Positions 36,541-56,975 of a stretch of 64,000 nucleotides of DNA are shown piece by piece. Both the position numbers and the translations under genes were made by a program. Under the pieces are notes generated by a model. The model was not told the origin of the DNA and searched no databases. It saw only the letters and a program-made list of their open reading frames with translations. This DNA is from Sphagnum compactum. Taxonomy: Eukaryota > Bryophyta > Sphagnopsida > Sphagnales. The stretch's first letter is position 1, and the number at the start of each line of letters is the position of its first letter. The stretch covers positions 5,394,001 through 5,458,000 of the forward strand of contig OZ234500.1 of NCBI GenBank assembly GCA_965153455.1, in the 5' to 3' direction.

Positions 36541-39128
36541 ATTTGTGGACAAACCCTAATTCTCCCAAACTGCCAAGTATGATACAATTGCTAGCTTTTC
36601 TGCCCTTTCCAAATGTCCTGTGTAGACAAGCAGGACAGGTTTGGAAGCACAATAGGTACGAAGCAGGACGAAGCTTTGCACTAAGGTTTTTCAAGTAAGA
36701 CAAATCATAAACCCTAATTTGCAAAACATGGAATTCACATCACCACACACAATACGTAGCTACTTGCAACAAAAATGTGCATTTTACTACATTCAATGTC
36801 TATTTGCTTTTGTATCATGTTCTCGATTTCCAAGAACAAACTTGACACAAGTCGCAACTCAAAAGAGAATCAAATTACTAATGATAATTCATGACACTTG
36901 GAATAAGCATTTTTGTTGCAATCGCAATTTTAAGACATTCATATACCTGCTTACTTACTTGCGATAAAAATGTGCATTTCAAGTGTCATGAATTGACATG
37001 AGCATTTGTTTCTCTTTTAGGGGTTGTGACTTCTTTCAACTTTCTTCTTTGGAAATCCAAAACTTGGTGCAAAGCAAAGAGACATTAAATGTAGAATGAT
37101 TGTGTGTCCACTACGAGTTTAAGACAAACACGTAGTTGCCTACTTGTTTATTCGTTAGATAATGGGTACATAGTTGAAAGCAATTATTTGTTTTGCAAGT
37201 TATTTTGTCATGTCCTTATTTCAATAACTTATTCTAGAAAATGAGACAACATGTTTAATCATGTTTTGAAGGCAAACAATAAAGACATAAAAATCTTAAA
37301 ATAAGAAACACTTGATAGAATTGACTAAATTCATTAAATTAGACATTTTGCAAAAATTCAAACCCTAACACATTCAAGTTATATATATTTTTTAACATTC
37401 ATAAATGATTTGTTTCATCATACCATGGTCTTTCTATTGAACAACAAGTTTGATGTCTTTGAAAAAATTGCAACACAATAAATCAATTGAAACTTCATTA
37501 AAGAAAGAAATGAAAATCTTAAGATGAAATAAAGATGAGAATATAGTCAATTCAATTGGTTTAAGTGCCTCACTATATATATGTGTGTATGTGTACATAA
37601 TATATATTTTTGAAACACAACAACAAACCCAACTTGACAAGATCTTGGCACCCCCAAATCAAGCTCATTGGCATTGTTATATGAACAATCACTTTCCATT
37701 GAAGAGCTACAACTATTTTGAAAACCTATACTTAGTTAATGTTAAGAACGTTCGAAACACTTTTGATGAAAAATAACAAGTGGTAACATTGTAAGGAACT
37801 GTTTTGGAACATATATTCCCATAATAAAGGAAGGATGCTTCAAGTGTCATCTTTTGATGATTTGTAGGTTACTTTTCTACATTTCGATCAATATTTAACT
37901 TGAAGAGTTGTGAGGTGAATGTGTATCCTTTCATCAAATTACTTTCAAAATAGGAACTCTACCAATGCTTTAGAAAGCAACTTAACACTAGTAGAAGTTT
38001 GTTTTGGAGCGAGCCTAATTTTCAATATCTAAAACGTTTTGAGAATACTACTTATTATGCATGCAAGGATAATGCATATTTCTAATGGACATGCTTTGAC
38101 AAATTTACAAATGGTCCAACAACTTTGAATGTTCTAGAATATGTAAGTTGTCATAGAAAGTTACGGAACACGTGTTAAAGAGCTTTGTGATACACAACTC
38201 ATGCATAATTGTGGAGTTTGGTGATGTATGGATCAACACATTTATTGGGCCATGTCTTCATTTTATTTCTTTGATGCACAATTTTTGCTTTGATTGTGTT
38301 TTTAGTTGGTAGAATTTTCTTAGGTCTTTGAGCTTTGCAATTTCTATGAATCTGGGAATGAGACTTTTTGCTTGCACTTACCAACATCCTCATCCACAAA
38401 TCCATTTTCAAAATGTAAACCCAATCATCAAAAATTAAAAGATTGTAACAAAACAAACTCAGTTGAAAGTTCTCTAAAAGACCCATTCTCAAAGCTAGTA
38501 GCTTGATCTACAAGACCATAACAAAAGCAAGTGATAATCTTGATGAAATGTGTGCATGTCAAAGAACAAACAATATTGTGCAAAAATAAAAAACAACTGA
38601 ACATCAAACCTCAAATGGAAGAAGAAGAGCTCTCCTTCATTTACCAAAAAAACCTCAACAGTCAACAAAATCATATCATAGTAGTTGTTGCTACTTCCGA
38701 ACCCGCAAGTTGATATACTTTCTCCCCGCTAACAAGTTAGGGGAGCATACCCAACTCCACAAGTCTAGTTACATTATTGCAAAAACTGAACCTTGGTGAA
38801 GTATGTATATATATCTCAAGCCTCTCTCTCTCTCTCTCACAAGATTCAGGGTTTAAGGATTTTAGGACTGATTCAGGGTTTTAAGTATTTAGGAGTTTTG
38901 GAGAGAGATCCACTTCTCTCAAAACTTCCACAACCCCATCAAGCATTACAGCATCATCATCTTCAGTTATACAGCCTCATATCCATCTACTTTGCTTAGA
39001 TCAGCTCATATCTACCCAACGCCTGTTTGAAATCTATAAGAAATCCAGGGCCCTTTCTCAGGGTTATGTGATGCCACTGAATTTTTTGGAACAATCTTTA
39101 TACAACTTCATCAAAGCAACCCAAAACC
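36541..39128. other. AT-rich intergenic DNA
   Basis: Between uL13 (reading away) and the 3' end of ADH-A. No gene recognised. A (CT)n tract lies at about 38,821-38,840. Confidence 0.5.
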
Positions 39129-42554
<3,426 letters not shown>

Positions 42555-44555
42555 TTTTTTTTCCCCTCCTGTTCACTTGATGATACTTACAAAAGAATGT
42601 TGATGATCAAAAAACACAAACTGCAAAAACTGTAAATTCCGAGACCAGTACACAAATCTCAAACACAGCAAAAGAAGCAGCAGCAAACAGAAATCACAAC
42701 TCAAAACCAAGAAGAAAAAACACCCACTCACTCACTCACCCACTCACTCACCCACTCACTCATCCATGAAGATCAAAACTCTCTAAAAACAGAAGCTTGT
42801 TATATGTGGGTGATGGGTGGTGGTGGTGGTGGGTGGAGTATATGAAAGTGGGAAAGAAGAGGGAGTTGAAGTGGTAGTCACAAAGTTTTGTCAAATTTTG
42901 TGGGAGAGTGATGGTGGTGGTTTGATTTGCTGCATGTGTGACAAGTGAAGCTAATGCAATTGATGATCATGTGAACTTCAATCAACAATACATATAACTG
43001 CAACAAACAACAACAACAACAACAACAACCACTTCTCATTGACACTACCATCTCTCTCTGTGCTCTGCAGTTGCAACTCCTACATTCCATTTTAGCCAAC
43101 ATGGGTGGTGCTGCAATTGGGTGCAAACTCAGTAGAAACATGAATTCCCACAAAATGTGGGATTTTGGTGGGGATTTTGGTGGGGATTTTGTTTTCTTTG
43201 TTTCTTTGTTTCTTACTTTCTCTTCTGCTCTTAAAAAAGTTCTCTCATGCAATTTTTTTTGTCTTCTTTGAATTTTCCTTCCTATTGTCTCTGTGACAAA
43301 AAACTTACACAACTTTCTTGGCCACCATGAATGTGCATTTTTGATCAGTCCTGTTTTTTGGCTGATTATGTCTATAGCCAAAAAACTATATTAAATAATA
43401 AAATAAAAAGTGCTAAAAATCAAGTGCTTTTTGAGATTTTTTTAAATTTTCCAGAATTCAACCAAAATTTAATAAAAATTAGTCGGATTTCGTTCACGAT
43501 TTCAAATTATGTAGAGCCAAAAATATAGAAGCTTGCATGTTTCTCTTTAAATATAATATCGTATTTAGTTTGCAGCCCAACTTGGTTAAATCTTTTTGTG
43601 ACTCAATGCCACTTTTGGCTACATCATGAAATTGACCCCAAAAAACACTGATTTGGATTTCCCACTCCAGCCTTTTTTTTTTTTTTTCCTGGCTATCTGT
43701 ATAATAGCCAGAAAAGCCTGCTAGCCATTAAAAGCCTTGCTAAAAAAGCCTTGCTAAAATCAAGTTCTTCTTAAGATTTTCAATAGCCAGAATTCAACCA
43801 AAATTTACGAAAATTTGCCAGATTTTAACACATAGTTCCAAGTATGTACCCAAAAATATAAAAGGATGTTTTAAAAATTGACTTTCATATTTTGTAAGTA
43901 GCCAAATCTTCATGTTGATCATTGCCATTTTTGGCTATGTACATGTCTTTTGAATTAATCAACTAAATTTCCAAGATTCCACGGTCGAAAACAGATTCCA
44001 TGTTGCAAAAAAATGGAATATTCTTCAATGGTCCAAAAGATTCTCTATGTTCCTTCACAATTGTTTTTAATTTTTAATTTTTTTTGTTCTTAAAAAAAGA
44101 ATATGTTTTGAAAATTTGAACATAAATTAGGCGATTTTTTTATGATCGATTTGTAATTATGTCTGAAATTGAATCTTTGGACCCCCTCCCCCCCAATATC
44201 AACTTTTTTTTTTCAATTTGATGGAACCTCCAATTCTAGTTTGGACTAGTGTTTTAAAAAACTCCATGCATGGCACCTTTGGATCAAGTTTTGAACCAAG
44301 TTTTTCAGATTCATAAACCTTTGATTTCCATTTCTTTTTCTTTTCTTTTTTTTGGGGATTACTTTACCTTCTATCTTCTTGAGGCAATTTATCAAAGATG
44401 GCTACTAAGTGGTTCAAAGTTCAAATCTCTCTATTGAAAATTTAAACTTCCTTGCTTCCTTTGAAAGGATCAAACTTAAATTAGGGCCCTACATGTGTGT
44501 GTCTCTAAAAACATTCAATTACAAGTATAATTAGAGTTTAGGGTTAGGGGTTAGC
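42555..44555. other. 5' flank of ADH-A and intergenic DNA
   Basis: The leader and promoter of ADH-A should lie at 42.56-42.9 kb. It contains a 'cactcactcaccc' tandem tract at about 42,722-42,760 and (CAA)n at about 43,001-43,029. The remainder is AT-rich with no recognised gene. Confidence 0.5.
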
Positions 44556-44559
44556 ACAA

Positions 44560-44930
44560 GGTTTGAGTTTGATGTTTCCAATGTGTTTCTCTCAAGTTCC
44601 CAATGCATTCCTGCCATGTTCCTAACATTTCTCCCCAAGATCTCAAATGTGTTTCCCTTGTTCCTAGTAGCACCACACTTTGTCCCATAAACTTTGCCCA
44701 AAGTTGAGCTCTCATATTGTGACTCATATTAATTAGTTGTGAGGACATCCAAAGATTTTCTTTTCTTTTCTTTCGTGACAGGCATCCTTGGTTGGCCCAT
44801 TACAAAAAATCTATCAAGCTTTGTACAGTTCAAAAATGGATATATCGTAACGTTTTGATGTTCCCAATGTGTTCTCAATGTGTTCCCATCATGTTCCCAA
44901 AGTGAAACCATAATCAAGTTTGAAATAAAT
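44560..44930. repeat. Dispersed repeat family, copy D
   Basis: Most diverged copy: 'agttcccaatgcattcc', 'gttcctagtagcaccacac', 'tttgtcccataaactttgcc', 'ttggcccatta', and a second run of 'gttcccaatgtgttctc' and 'gttcccatcatgttccc' at 44,860-44,900. This copy has the frame words on both sides of the middle, perhaps through internal duplication. Confidence 0.5.
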
Positions 44931-45639
44931 TAGAACCACTAAAATCCCATAAACTTTAAATAAAAAATATGTCTGAAATAAATAAATTATCACATCTTAA
45001 AACTTAAGAAACTATAATTAGGTCTGAAATGGATTAGAACCACCTTTCAAACAACCACAATCCATATTTGAAAAAGATTACAACTAATTTTTATGTAAAT
45101 GTAACTAGAAACTAGATTTGAAATAAATTGCAACATCATAAAAACCAACAATAATGCTAAGGAAAAAAGGTAGTAAGGTACCTTGATAACTTGGTTGTTT
45201 ATCATGTCTTTAGACATCTTGGCCAAAAATGGTTTATATTTTTTAAAATTATGCATAGAAGTTCAAGCAAAGATATCCAATGGGTTTTCACATTCATGAG
45301 TATTTTAAACCCCTTTGTTTTCATCGTATTGATGAGTTATAATGAATCCAAGGTGTTTTTTTGGGTTGGGAGTAAAGAAAAATGACAACTTCGTAGCAAA
45401 TGTTCTATGCTATTAATTATTCCCAAGTTAAACAAGGTCTTGAATGTAAGGTTGCATCTATGAACCATGCAATGAACCCCAATGGAAAATGGTGCATAGT
45501 TTGTATTGATTTTTGTTCCTTGGAATGTACTTACTGCATTAGCCCTAAAAGAAATATATTAATTCACTACGTCTGTGCGTGCGTATGTCTGACACGATAA
45601 TTCTGTTGCAATTTTATGGCAGAACCGGGCAATGCATTT

Positions 45640-45854
45640 TCTATGACAGGGCTTGGTAACAGGGCGGGGGGAGGCCAGCACGGGGCGAGAAATTAATTAG
45701 GGAAACCGGGGGGGGGGATCAACGGGTTAAAGAATCGGAGTGGAAAATGCGAAGGACAGGGGGGGGTCGACGGGGTAAAAAACCGGAGTGAACAATTGGA
45801 AGGACCGGGCGGGGGGGAGCTCGAGGGGTGCATTATGCACCAGGTTCACACTAT
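45640..45854. mobile_element. GC-rich G-run element with Helitron-like 3' end (copy 2)
   Basis: Related to the 24.8-kb element. It has units with 'cgggttaaagaatcggagtg' and 'aaatgcgaaggac', G7-G9 runs, then 'ggaaggaccgggcggg'. It ends with hairpin GTGCA-TTA-TGCAC (45,828-45,840), ten spacer bases, then CTAT (45,851-45,854), where copy 1 has CTAG. The flanks differ from copy 1, so the two are separate insertions. The 5' end is undefined. It abuts the hAT-like remnant. Confidence 0.4.
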
Positions 45855-47892
45855 TTTCTATTAAGTTACAAAGGCTAGAATCAAACTTTCCACCCTTTTG
45901 CATGGCCTCCATGATCACAAGAATCAAGTTGTCAGCTCTTGCTCCATCAAAAGCCCTTTGAAGGGAGATCATCATGGGAACTTTCACTCAATTTTGCATC
46001 ATGTATGCATGTATGAAAATGCAACTCCCAATATCCTTAATGCTCACCTCATCTCATGTAAAGGCCACATAGTTAATAATAAAAACAATGACTATAATTA
46101 CATTAGTCACATGGGCATACATAAATTCAATCATCACCGAACTTGAAGAGTTTGACCAATGCACTTTAAATTTCTTAAGCATACCAATGAAAGATACAAA
46201 GCCTTCCTCTTCTTATGTTCTATTGTAGGACATGAACCCAACTCCAAGATTTGGAACAATGTTGCAAATTGGACCTTATTCCTATCCATCCCTAAGCAAT
46301 CATGTTTATTGACTTGTTATAAGATAACAATAGGTGATAATAAGGTAGAAAACATGGTTTGATTTTTTTTGTGTTAACAAGTCTTGCTATTGTACCATTC
46401 TCCTTTCTTGATTTGGAACTTTGACAAATCCTTTTCTACCATAGTTGTTTAAGGCAAGTCAGACACAATTTTCAATTGCATGCAACATTTTATACTTAAC
46501 ATGTATATACAATATCATCATACATTTTCATTCATCATATTCATGGACGCCTAATTGCATATATGAGTTGAAATTATGTGCAACTAAAATGAACCCCTAT
46601 TGTATTGTGACATTTATTTATAATTTCAACCAATATTTTGTGACATATGACAATTTTAATCTTATTTTAATATTATTTAATTTAGTATAGATTATAACAT
46701 AGGATGTCTATAAGTGGCATTTAGGTAGGATGTTGACATGGGGTGTTTAGATAGGATGTCGATATGTGACATTTAAATAGGTGGGTGGTGGGTAGGTTTG
46801 GGATGATTCTATTTTATTTTGGGTTTATCTTTTAGGGTCAAACTAATTTTATTAATTCATCCCAAATGTCCCTTGTTTTTTAATACTTTTAATGCACATG
46901 ATTATATATTTTGTAAACTTGAAAAGTAAAACAAACAATATGGGACATATCAGTTGTAACATAATTGCAACAATTATCTAATAACTAAATGTTGTACTAA
47001 CTTAATTTACCTACTAGCTATATTAAATATTATAAGTAATAATAACTAAGAAATAGTAATATCATGAACTATAACATTAACTATTAATATTGACACTAAT
47101 ATATATTAATATATTTATAAATGTTTAACTATAATTAGTTGTAGGATAAAGTAATTAATTACGTTATTATTATTGTTATAGTTAGTAGGAAAGGCTAGCT
47201 AGTGTAGCCTATCTTAAGTATATTAGCATAGGCCTATCTATAAATAATATACTAATTTAAGTAGAAAATTGGGTATATTAACTAAAATATGTATAAATTT
47301 AAAACCTTTATTTTTATGACACATGTTCGTTTTGTACATCATTAGTTGCATGTTAGTTTCACATATAATCATATAACTCAAGAATGATACACTACCAATT
47401 TTGTAATTGCAAGCATGACTAATTTAATTATAAACCAAAATTAATTACACACAAGTTACAAAATGACTAATTGTATATGACAAGATTTTTACTAGTGATT
47501 GTGCTACAAAATTTGCACCTCACATTATGAAAAATGTCATTAGTGGCAAAGACAACTTCAACCCAAGGGAGCTTTGTAGGCCACTCAAGTTGAATTTTTA
47601 GTGCGTGATTGTACAATGTTTTAGACTTTTGAGTTGGAGGAAAAGGTATCAAGTTTGGGTCTAACTCAATATCAAGTAGGTTGCTCAACACAACCTTCTT
47701 TGATGATGTGGGGGAATCACCATGGAAGCTTTCACTAGAATTCAAAATATGCCAAGGTGATGAATTCAAAGTGACAATAAAATAAGGCAAACCAAGAGAA
47801 GGGATTACATGAGAATTAGAAGGGAGTTGATTAAGAAAAAGTGATAGATTAGAAGGCCCACTTGGAACAAATTCAAGATATGGTAAAGGCAA
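45850..47892 (-). pseudogene. Broken hAT-like transposase gene
   Basis: Minus-strand pieces appear in family order. 47,892-47,467 is a 141-codon frame ending with a tryptophan-rich segment and a Cys-x2-Cys zinc-finger-like end (WPTKLPWVEVVF ... VRCKFC). About 46,292-46,150 reads VQFATLFQILELG. About 46,010-45,860 reads CMMQN-stop-VKVPMMISLQRA followed by ADNLILVIMEAMQKGG. These resemble the zinc-finger N-terminus and the first conserved blocks of large hAT-type transposase-derived proteins common in seed-free plants. A TGA at 45,990-45,988 replaces what I expect to be a Trp codon. The catalytic C-terminal part is absent, perhaps cut by the G-run element. Identification rests on remembered family shape. 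Confidence 0.4.
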
Positions 47893-50090
47893 GATACTAC
47901 ACCAATTGCACGCAAAAAAAGATGAATTCTTTTAGAGCTCAACATAATGCAACCCGCAAGGAATCAACCTTGAGGAGTTTTTGGGTTGTCACCATCAAAA
48001 GTTAAGGGCATCAAATCACACACCAATCACAATGGTTTTACATTCAACACATTTTAACTACTAAACAAAATATTGCAACAAGGTAAGTTTTGAATTGGCT
48101 ATAAGTCTTGATATGGATTCTAGTGACTTTTACTTCATCATGATAAACTCTAAATGTAACACATCAAACATGCACAAAACACAACAAACAAAGAAAACAA
48201 ACAAAGAGGGAAAAAAAACACAAAAAATATTGTGCCAAATTGACCAAATACACATACATTATAAACACTTTGGATTGAAATGCAAAGAAATTGAATCTAA
48301 AATTGTACCTTAATTACATTCAAAATAGCCTACATATCTCAAATAAAAAATTTAGATCTTTCTTGGGGAGAAGCAATCTTCATTTCATGGTGGTGCTTGT
48401 TCATGGTCACAAGTTCAACATTAAAAATCCGCAAAGCATTTAACAATATTGTAATGTACAATTGCATAACGATATCCATGGCTATTAGTAATCCAACACC
48501 TTCCACTACTTTGCTTTGAAATTCAACTCATGAGGCGATCTCTAATGGACACATAATGCAATCAAGTGACAAACATTGCTTGAAAGAACAGGAGCTATGA
48601 TGAGGAGGAGGACCTTTTCTCTTAGCAAAATTCACCAACCGCTCAAACCCTAAAACCCTATCCGAACATGGCTACATGAATGAAAGTGATGACACCGTTG
48701 GCTACATCCTATGGTAGTTGCTTGACAAGATGGCAATGGACACAACGATCGGATGGAATCATCATGGTGATATCATTGGCCACTAATGACGATGTATGGC
48801 TCCATTGGCAATTAGTTGTTGTTTGTTCTCTCAATTTTTTTTTGCATGTACCTACTATCACCTTACAAATAAATATATTTGGAGTGTTTTTTGGCTATAT
48901 TTGACCCAAAAAAAGGGGTTGGTGGGCAGGTAGGTATATACTCCTTAAAAACCTACCTGGTTTTTCCTAGTGTATCCAGAGGATACCTTTAAAGCATAAA
49001 AGGCCAGTTGGGCTTCTCAAAAAGCATAATGAATGCCCACAATGACTACTCACATTGGATCTTCATATGTGGCCCACAGCAAAATGAAATCTGGATGAAC
49101 AAAAGTGAAAACATGTTGTTTTGGCTCAACAAAATGGTTTTGGCCCAGCATTTTTCCCCGCATGCATGCATGCAGCAGAGCTTGGTTAAAAAAATTTGAT
49201 ACCTACCTACCTACCTAGTAGAGAGAGCCTAATAAATAAATATACGAGTGTAATAAATAGGATGTGACTGCTTTCCTTTGCTGCTCCTGCTCCCCTGTTT
49301 CCAATTGGCAAATCATAATGATTGGTCCAGGTGGTTTACTATTAGTAGTCTCTCACCTAAATTGCAGTCCCAGATTTGAATTTGAGGGGTGGGATTGAGC
49401 CCAAAAAACAAGAAAAGAAAAGGAAATAACTAAACTTGGATGTGAGAAATATGTTTTGCTGCAGGGTGGGTTACATAAGTAGTCAGCACCGTTGGAGCTA
49501 CATTTGCCCTAAACCCTAAACCCTTGCCTTGGGACTGCCACGGAGGTTTGAGACTTTGCCGCTGCCTGACTGACTCGTCGCCTCATGTGACTGTGCAGCT
49601 CCGGGAGTTGCGCTTTGACGTGCTTGCTCGCGGGCGGGCGTTTTCCAAATTCCTTCGTTTTGAGGGAGAGAAGAGCTCCAGCCTCTTTGCTGCTGCTTCC
49701 GTCGAGCTTCTTAAATATCTACACATATTTTTCCTCCACTACTCTGAATTCTCTCGCTGACTCTGCAACAGCAGCAGCAGCAGCAGCGGGGGTGGGCGGA
49801 CGGCACGCAAATTGTTACAGCGATCAGGATTCATCGACAACAACAGTGATAATAATATTCCCCGAGTGAGGAGGATGAGCTGGGGCTCTAAAGTAGCTGC
49901 TGCTAGGTGGTGGGTGGATGGGTGACTCATGCCAAGAAGCAAGCAAAGCAGTTCTGGATGTAGCCTAATTTTTGCTGCCCACACCCAAGTTGTCAAGTCC
50001 ACTCCTGTAGCTCAGTAACTCAACAACATTTCATAAATCTTTCATAAATTTTTTTTCGTTTCTTGAGTTTTTTGCGTTTTTGGGTGTTAG
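47893..50090. other. Intergenic DNA and 5' flank of ADH-B
   Basis: 47.9-49.4 kb is AT-rich, nothing recognised. From about 49.5 kb base composition is less AT-rich and includes telomere-like 'CCCTAAACCCTAAACCC' (about 49,508-49,524) and (CAG)n at about 49,768-49,788. This may be promoter or a transcribed leader of ADH-B. A 78-codon frame here (49,524-49,760) has no recognisable domain. Confidence 0.4.
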
Positions 50091-50091
50091 C

Positions 50092-50097
50092 TATAAA
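50092..50097 (+). promoter_or_regulatory. Possible TATA box of ADH-B
   Basis: TATAAA in the context 'gctataaatgc', about 165 bp before the proposed ATG at 50,258. If used, initiation near 50,120 would make 50,258 the first in-frame ATG. If transcription starts further upstream, a 29-codon upstream ORF (50,097-50,186) would precede it. Confidence 0.35.
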
Positions 50098-50257
50098 TGC
50101 TCAAGCTCATCGATCATCTTCAGTCTTCTTCGTCTTCCCGCTTTACGTCTCGGTTAGTGCGATTGATTTGTGTACTTCAGCTTTGAAAGCTTTCGGAAGC
50201 TGCTTTCGAGCTCAGCTTTCGAACCGCGCTCATAATCTTTTTGCGACAAGCGCGATC

Positions 50258-53729
<3,472 letters not shown>

Positions 53730-54204
53730 TTGGAAACGAAGACACACAAAAAAAAAACAAAACGCTTTGTGTTTTTGTCAGATTTTGGATCGCAACTGGG
53801 TGGCGCTTTTGCAATTGCAGTATACAAAGAAAGACTTGTTAAAAATGCATGTAGAAGGGCGTTACAACATTATTACAAGTCTCTCTTTTGTGAGTACCTC
53901 TGCAGCAGCTAGTTCATGGGTGCTGCTGATGTTTTAAGTCTCATTGTCATGGATGGTTTTATGTACTCTGAATCCTGAAATTGCCAAAAAACAAAAAAAA
54001 GAAATTTTTTTTTCCAAAGAAACACCAAAGATTGTCACAATTGCCTACAAATTTGAAAGGGAGCTTCAGATTTTTTTACTACTCTCAGATTTATATTTGT
54101 GTACTTTCATATGTTGAAAATCGCCAAATTTGGCTAAATGTTCTATGGACTATTGCCACTTGAGCAACAGCACAGTATGGTGAATATTGAAAGGCCCCAG
54201 TTAC

Positions 54205-54270
54205 CATTATGTGACGATCCGCTTGCTTGGCCTAACTTAGGCCAAGCAAGCGGCTCCATGTCACATAATG
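54205..54270. repeat. Palindrome at the edge of the 86-bp array
   Basis: Inner perfect 17-bp arms CCGCTTGCTTGGCCTAA (54,219-54,235) and TTAGGCCAAGCAAGCGG (54,237-54,253) flank one base. Outer 11-bp arms CATTATGTGAC (54,205-54,215) and GTCACATAATG (54,260-54,270) also pair. The outer right arm runs into the first 86-bp unit. Could form a stable cruciform or hairpin. Confidence 0.9.
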
Positions 54271-54769
54271 ACATGACATCCATAAGGATGATAAATATTC
54301 AACATCTTGAATTGGAAACACACATGGTTAGCATCATGGTAGTGAGGCCCATAATGACATGACATCCATAAGGAAGATAAATATTCAACATCTTGAATTG
54401 GAAACACACATGGTTAGCATCATGGTAGTGAGACCCATAATGACATGACATCCATAAGGAAGATAAATATTCAACATCTTGAATTGGAAACACACATGGT
54501 TAGCATCATGGTAGTGAGGCCCATAATGACATGACATCCATAAGGATGATAAATATTCAACATCTTGAATTGGAAACACACATGGTTAGCATCATGGTAG
54601 TGAGGCCCATAATGACATGACATCCATAAGGATGATAAATATTCAACATCTTGAATTGGAAACACACATGGTTAGCATCATGGTAGTGAGGCCCATAATG
54701 ACATGACATCCATAAGGATGATAAATGTTCAACATCTTGAATTGGAAACACACATGGTTAGCATCATAA
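54265..54769. repeat. 86-bp tandem array, ~5.9 units
   Basis: Units start at 54,265, 54,351, 54,437, 54,523, 54,609 and 54,695 and are nearly identical: 'ataatgacatgacatccat', 'caacatcttgaattggaaac', 'catggttagcatcatggtag'. The last unit ends in a diverged edge. High identity implies recent expansion. Open frames across it on the minus strand are repeat artefacts. Confidence 0.97.
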
Positions 54770-54811
54770 TAAAGTGATGCCCATGTGGATCTTTCAGAGT
54801 TATGGATGCTA

Positions 54812-55098
54812 AGCCCCCACTTTACACTACGAGTCGGGGCCGAAAAAACTTGGGGGCCAATTTTGAGCGTGTTTTTGGCTTGTTGTTTGGCCCCAAGTTA
54901 CTAATAAATGCTCGAACATTGATGTCAGAATATTAATAAATGCTGAAACATTGGTCCCAAGGGTTGCAAATTGGCCTCCCAAATTGCCCTAAACCCAAAT
55001 TCCGGGCCAAAAAGTTCAGCATTTATTAGTAACTTTGGGCAAAGAAAGAGAGTTTTTCTACTTCAGCCTTGACTCCTAGTGTAAAGCCCTTGGGGGCT
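54812..55098. mobile_element. Foldback, MITE-like element
   Basis: A 287-bp segment with inverted ends: AGCCCCCA-CTTTACACTACGAGTC at the left (from 54,812) and its diverged complement at the right (55,069-55,098). A second inner inverted pair is 'aagttactaataaatgct' (about 54,894) against 'agcatttattagtaacttt' (about 55,017-55,035). No coding capacity. No clear target-site duplication, so the superfamily is unassigned. Confidence 0.6.
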
Positions 55099-55900
55099 GA
55101 TTTCAACTTTGTCACATTTTTGTTTGTGTCACATTTTTTTTTGGTAACCATCTTTTTTTAAAAGTAAGAAACACCATTCTTTAGAGTCTATCACACTCGT
55201 TAGAAGCACAAAATATTTGTAAGTTTTTTTTAAAAAATTGTGATTATAATGAGAAAAATTTAAGGCAAACATTAGGGTTTTATAAATTATAATTCTCATC
55301 GGCAATGTTAATGTTGATTTGTGTTCAAGTTGCGCAAACTAACAACAATGAATCCAATTGAAGAGAAAACAGATTTCTTTTTTTTTATTTTAAAAAAAAA
55401 AGTGTAAACAAGCAAAAGATACGTGAACTTGCCAAGAAAGTAAAAATCTAGTTGACAAAATACACAAGCTAATAATTAAAAAGCTCAAACTCAATATAAA
55501 TTATCACATTAAAACAGGCAAAAAATCACAACCTTCTTCAAGTTTAATAATGCATAATAGAGCTTAGAATAATCCATGTAAACAAATTAAACAATTGACA
55601 CCTTTATTCTAACATAAAGGTCTATTTTATAATTTAAAAATATATATATATTTTACTATAATCACAATCTTGTAAGGGCTTACATGGAATGTGACAATAC
55701 ACATTCAAATCACAATTCATTAGTGTCACAAAACAAAAGAGTGATCACCAAGGGCTTGATTATAAAGGGGGTTTACTGTATGTAAGGGGAGATTGTCCTA
55801 TTTTTAAATGTTGCTGTGTTCCCACAACAACAAGTAGACGGATGAGAGATAAATCCACATGAAATGGATGATATTTGGACCATCAGTGGATTAAAAACAT
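55099..55900. other. AT-rich intergenic DNA upstream of eS30
   Basis: No gene recognised. Composition changes near 55.78 kb toward the eS30 leader. Confidence 0.5.
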
Positions 55901-55901
55901 G

Positions 55902-55910
55902 AAACCCTAA
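55902..55910 (+). promoter_or_regulatory. Telo box upstream of eS30
   Basis: Exact AAACCCTAA, 166 bp before the start codon. This motif is frequent in promoters and leaders of plant ribosomal protein genes, so its presence fits the gene that follows. Confidence 0.6.
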
Positions 55911-56075
55911 TCGCCAAAGTTGGCGTCGTCGTCGTCGTCGTTCTCGTCCCTCTTGTTCTCTTCTCTTCACGCTCTTCCACTTCTTTGCGTCTCCATTCCT
56001 TTCGGCGTCGACACTCGCGCGTTCGCGTCCGCATCTTCCTCGGCGTTGGTCGGTCATCTTCCTCCTCCGGCAAGC

Positions 56076-56975
<900 letters not shown>

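Noticed and set aside
42878-43381. 167-codon minus-strand frame upstream of ADH-A
   Set aside because: Low-complexity Lys and Cys runs created by (CAA)n and simple tracts. No domain. Probably leader or intergenic DNA.
54299-54751. Four overlapping 64-codon minus-strand frames with the same protein
   Set aside because: They are offset by exactly 86 bp and arise from the tandem array. No start context or family similarity.
54265-54769. Regular direct repeats resembling a CRISPR array
   Set aside because: Units are contiguous without unique spacers, in plant nuclear DNA. This is a tandem repeat.
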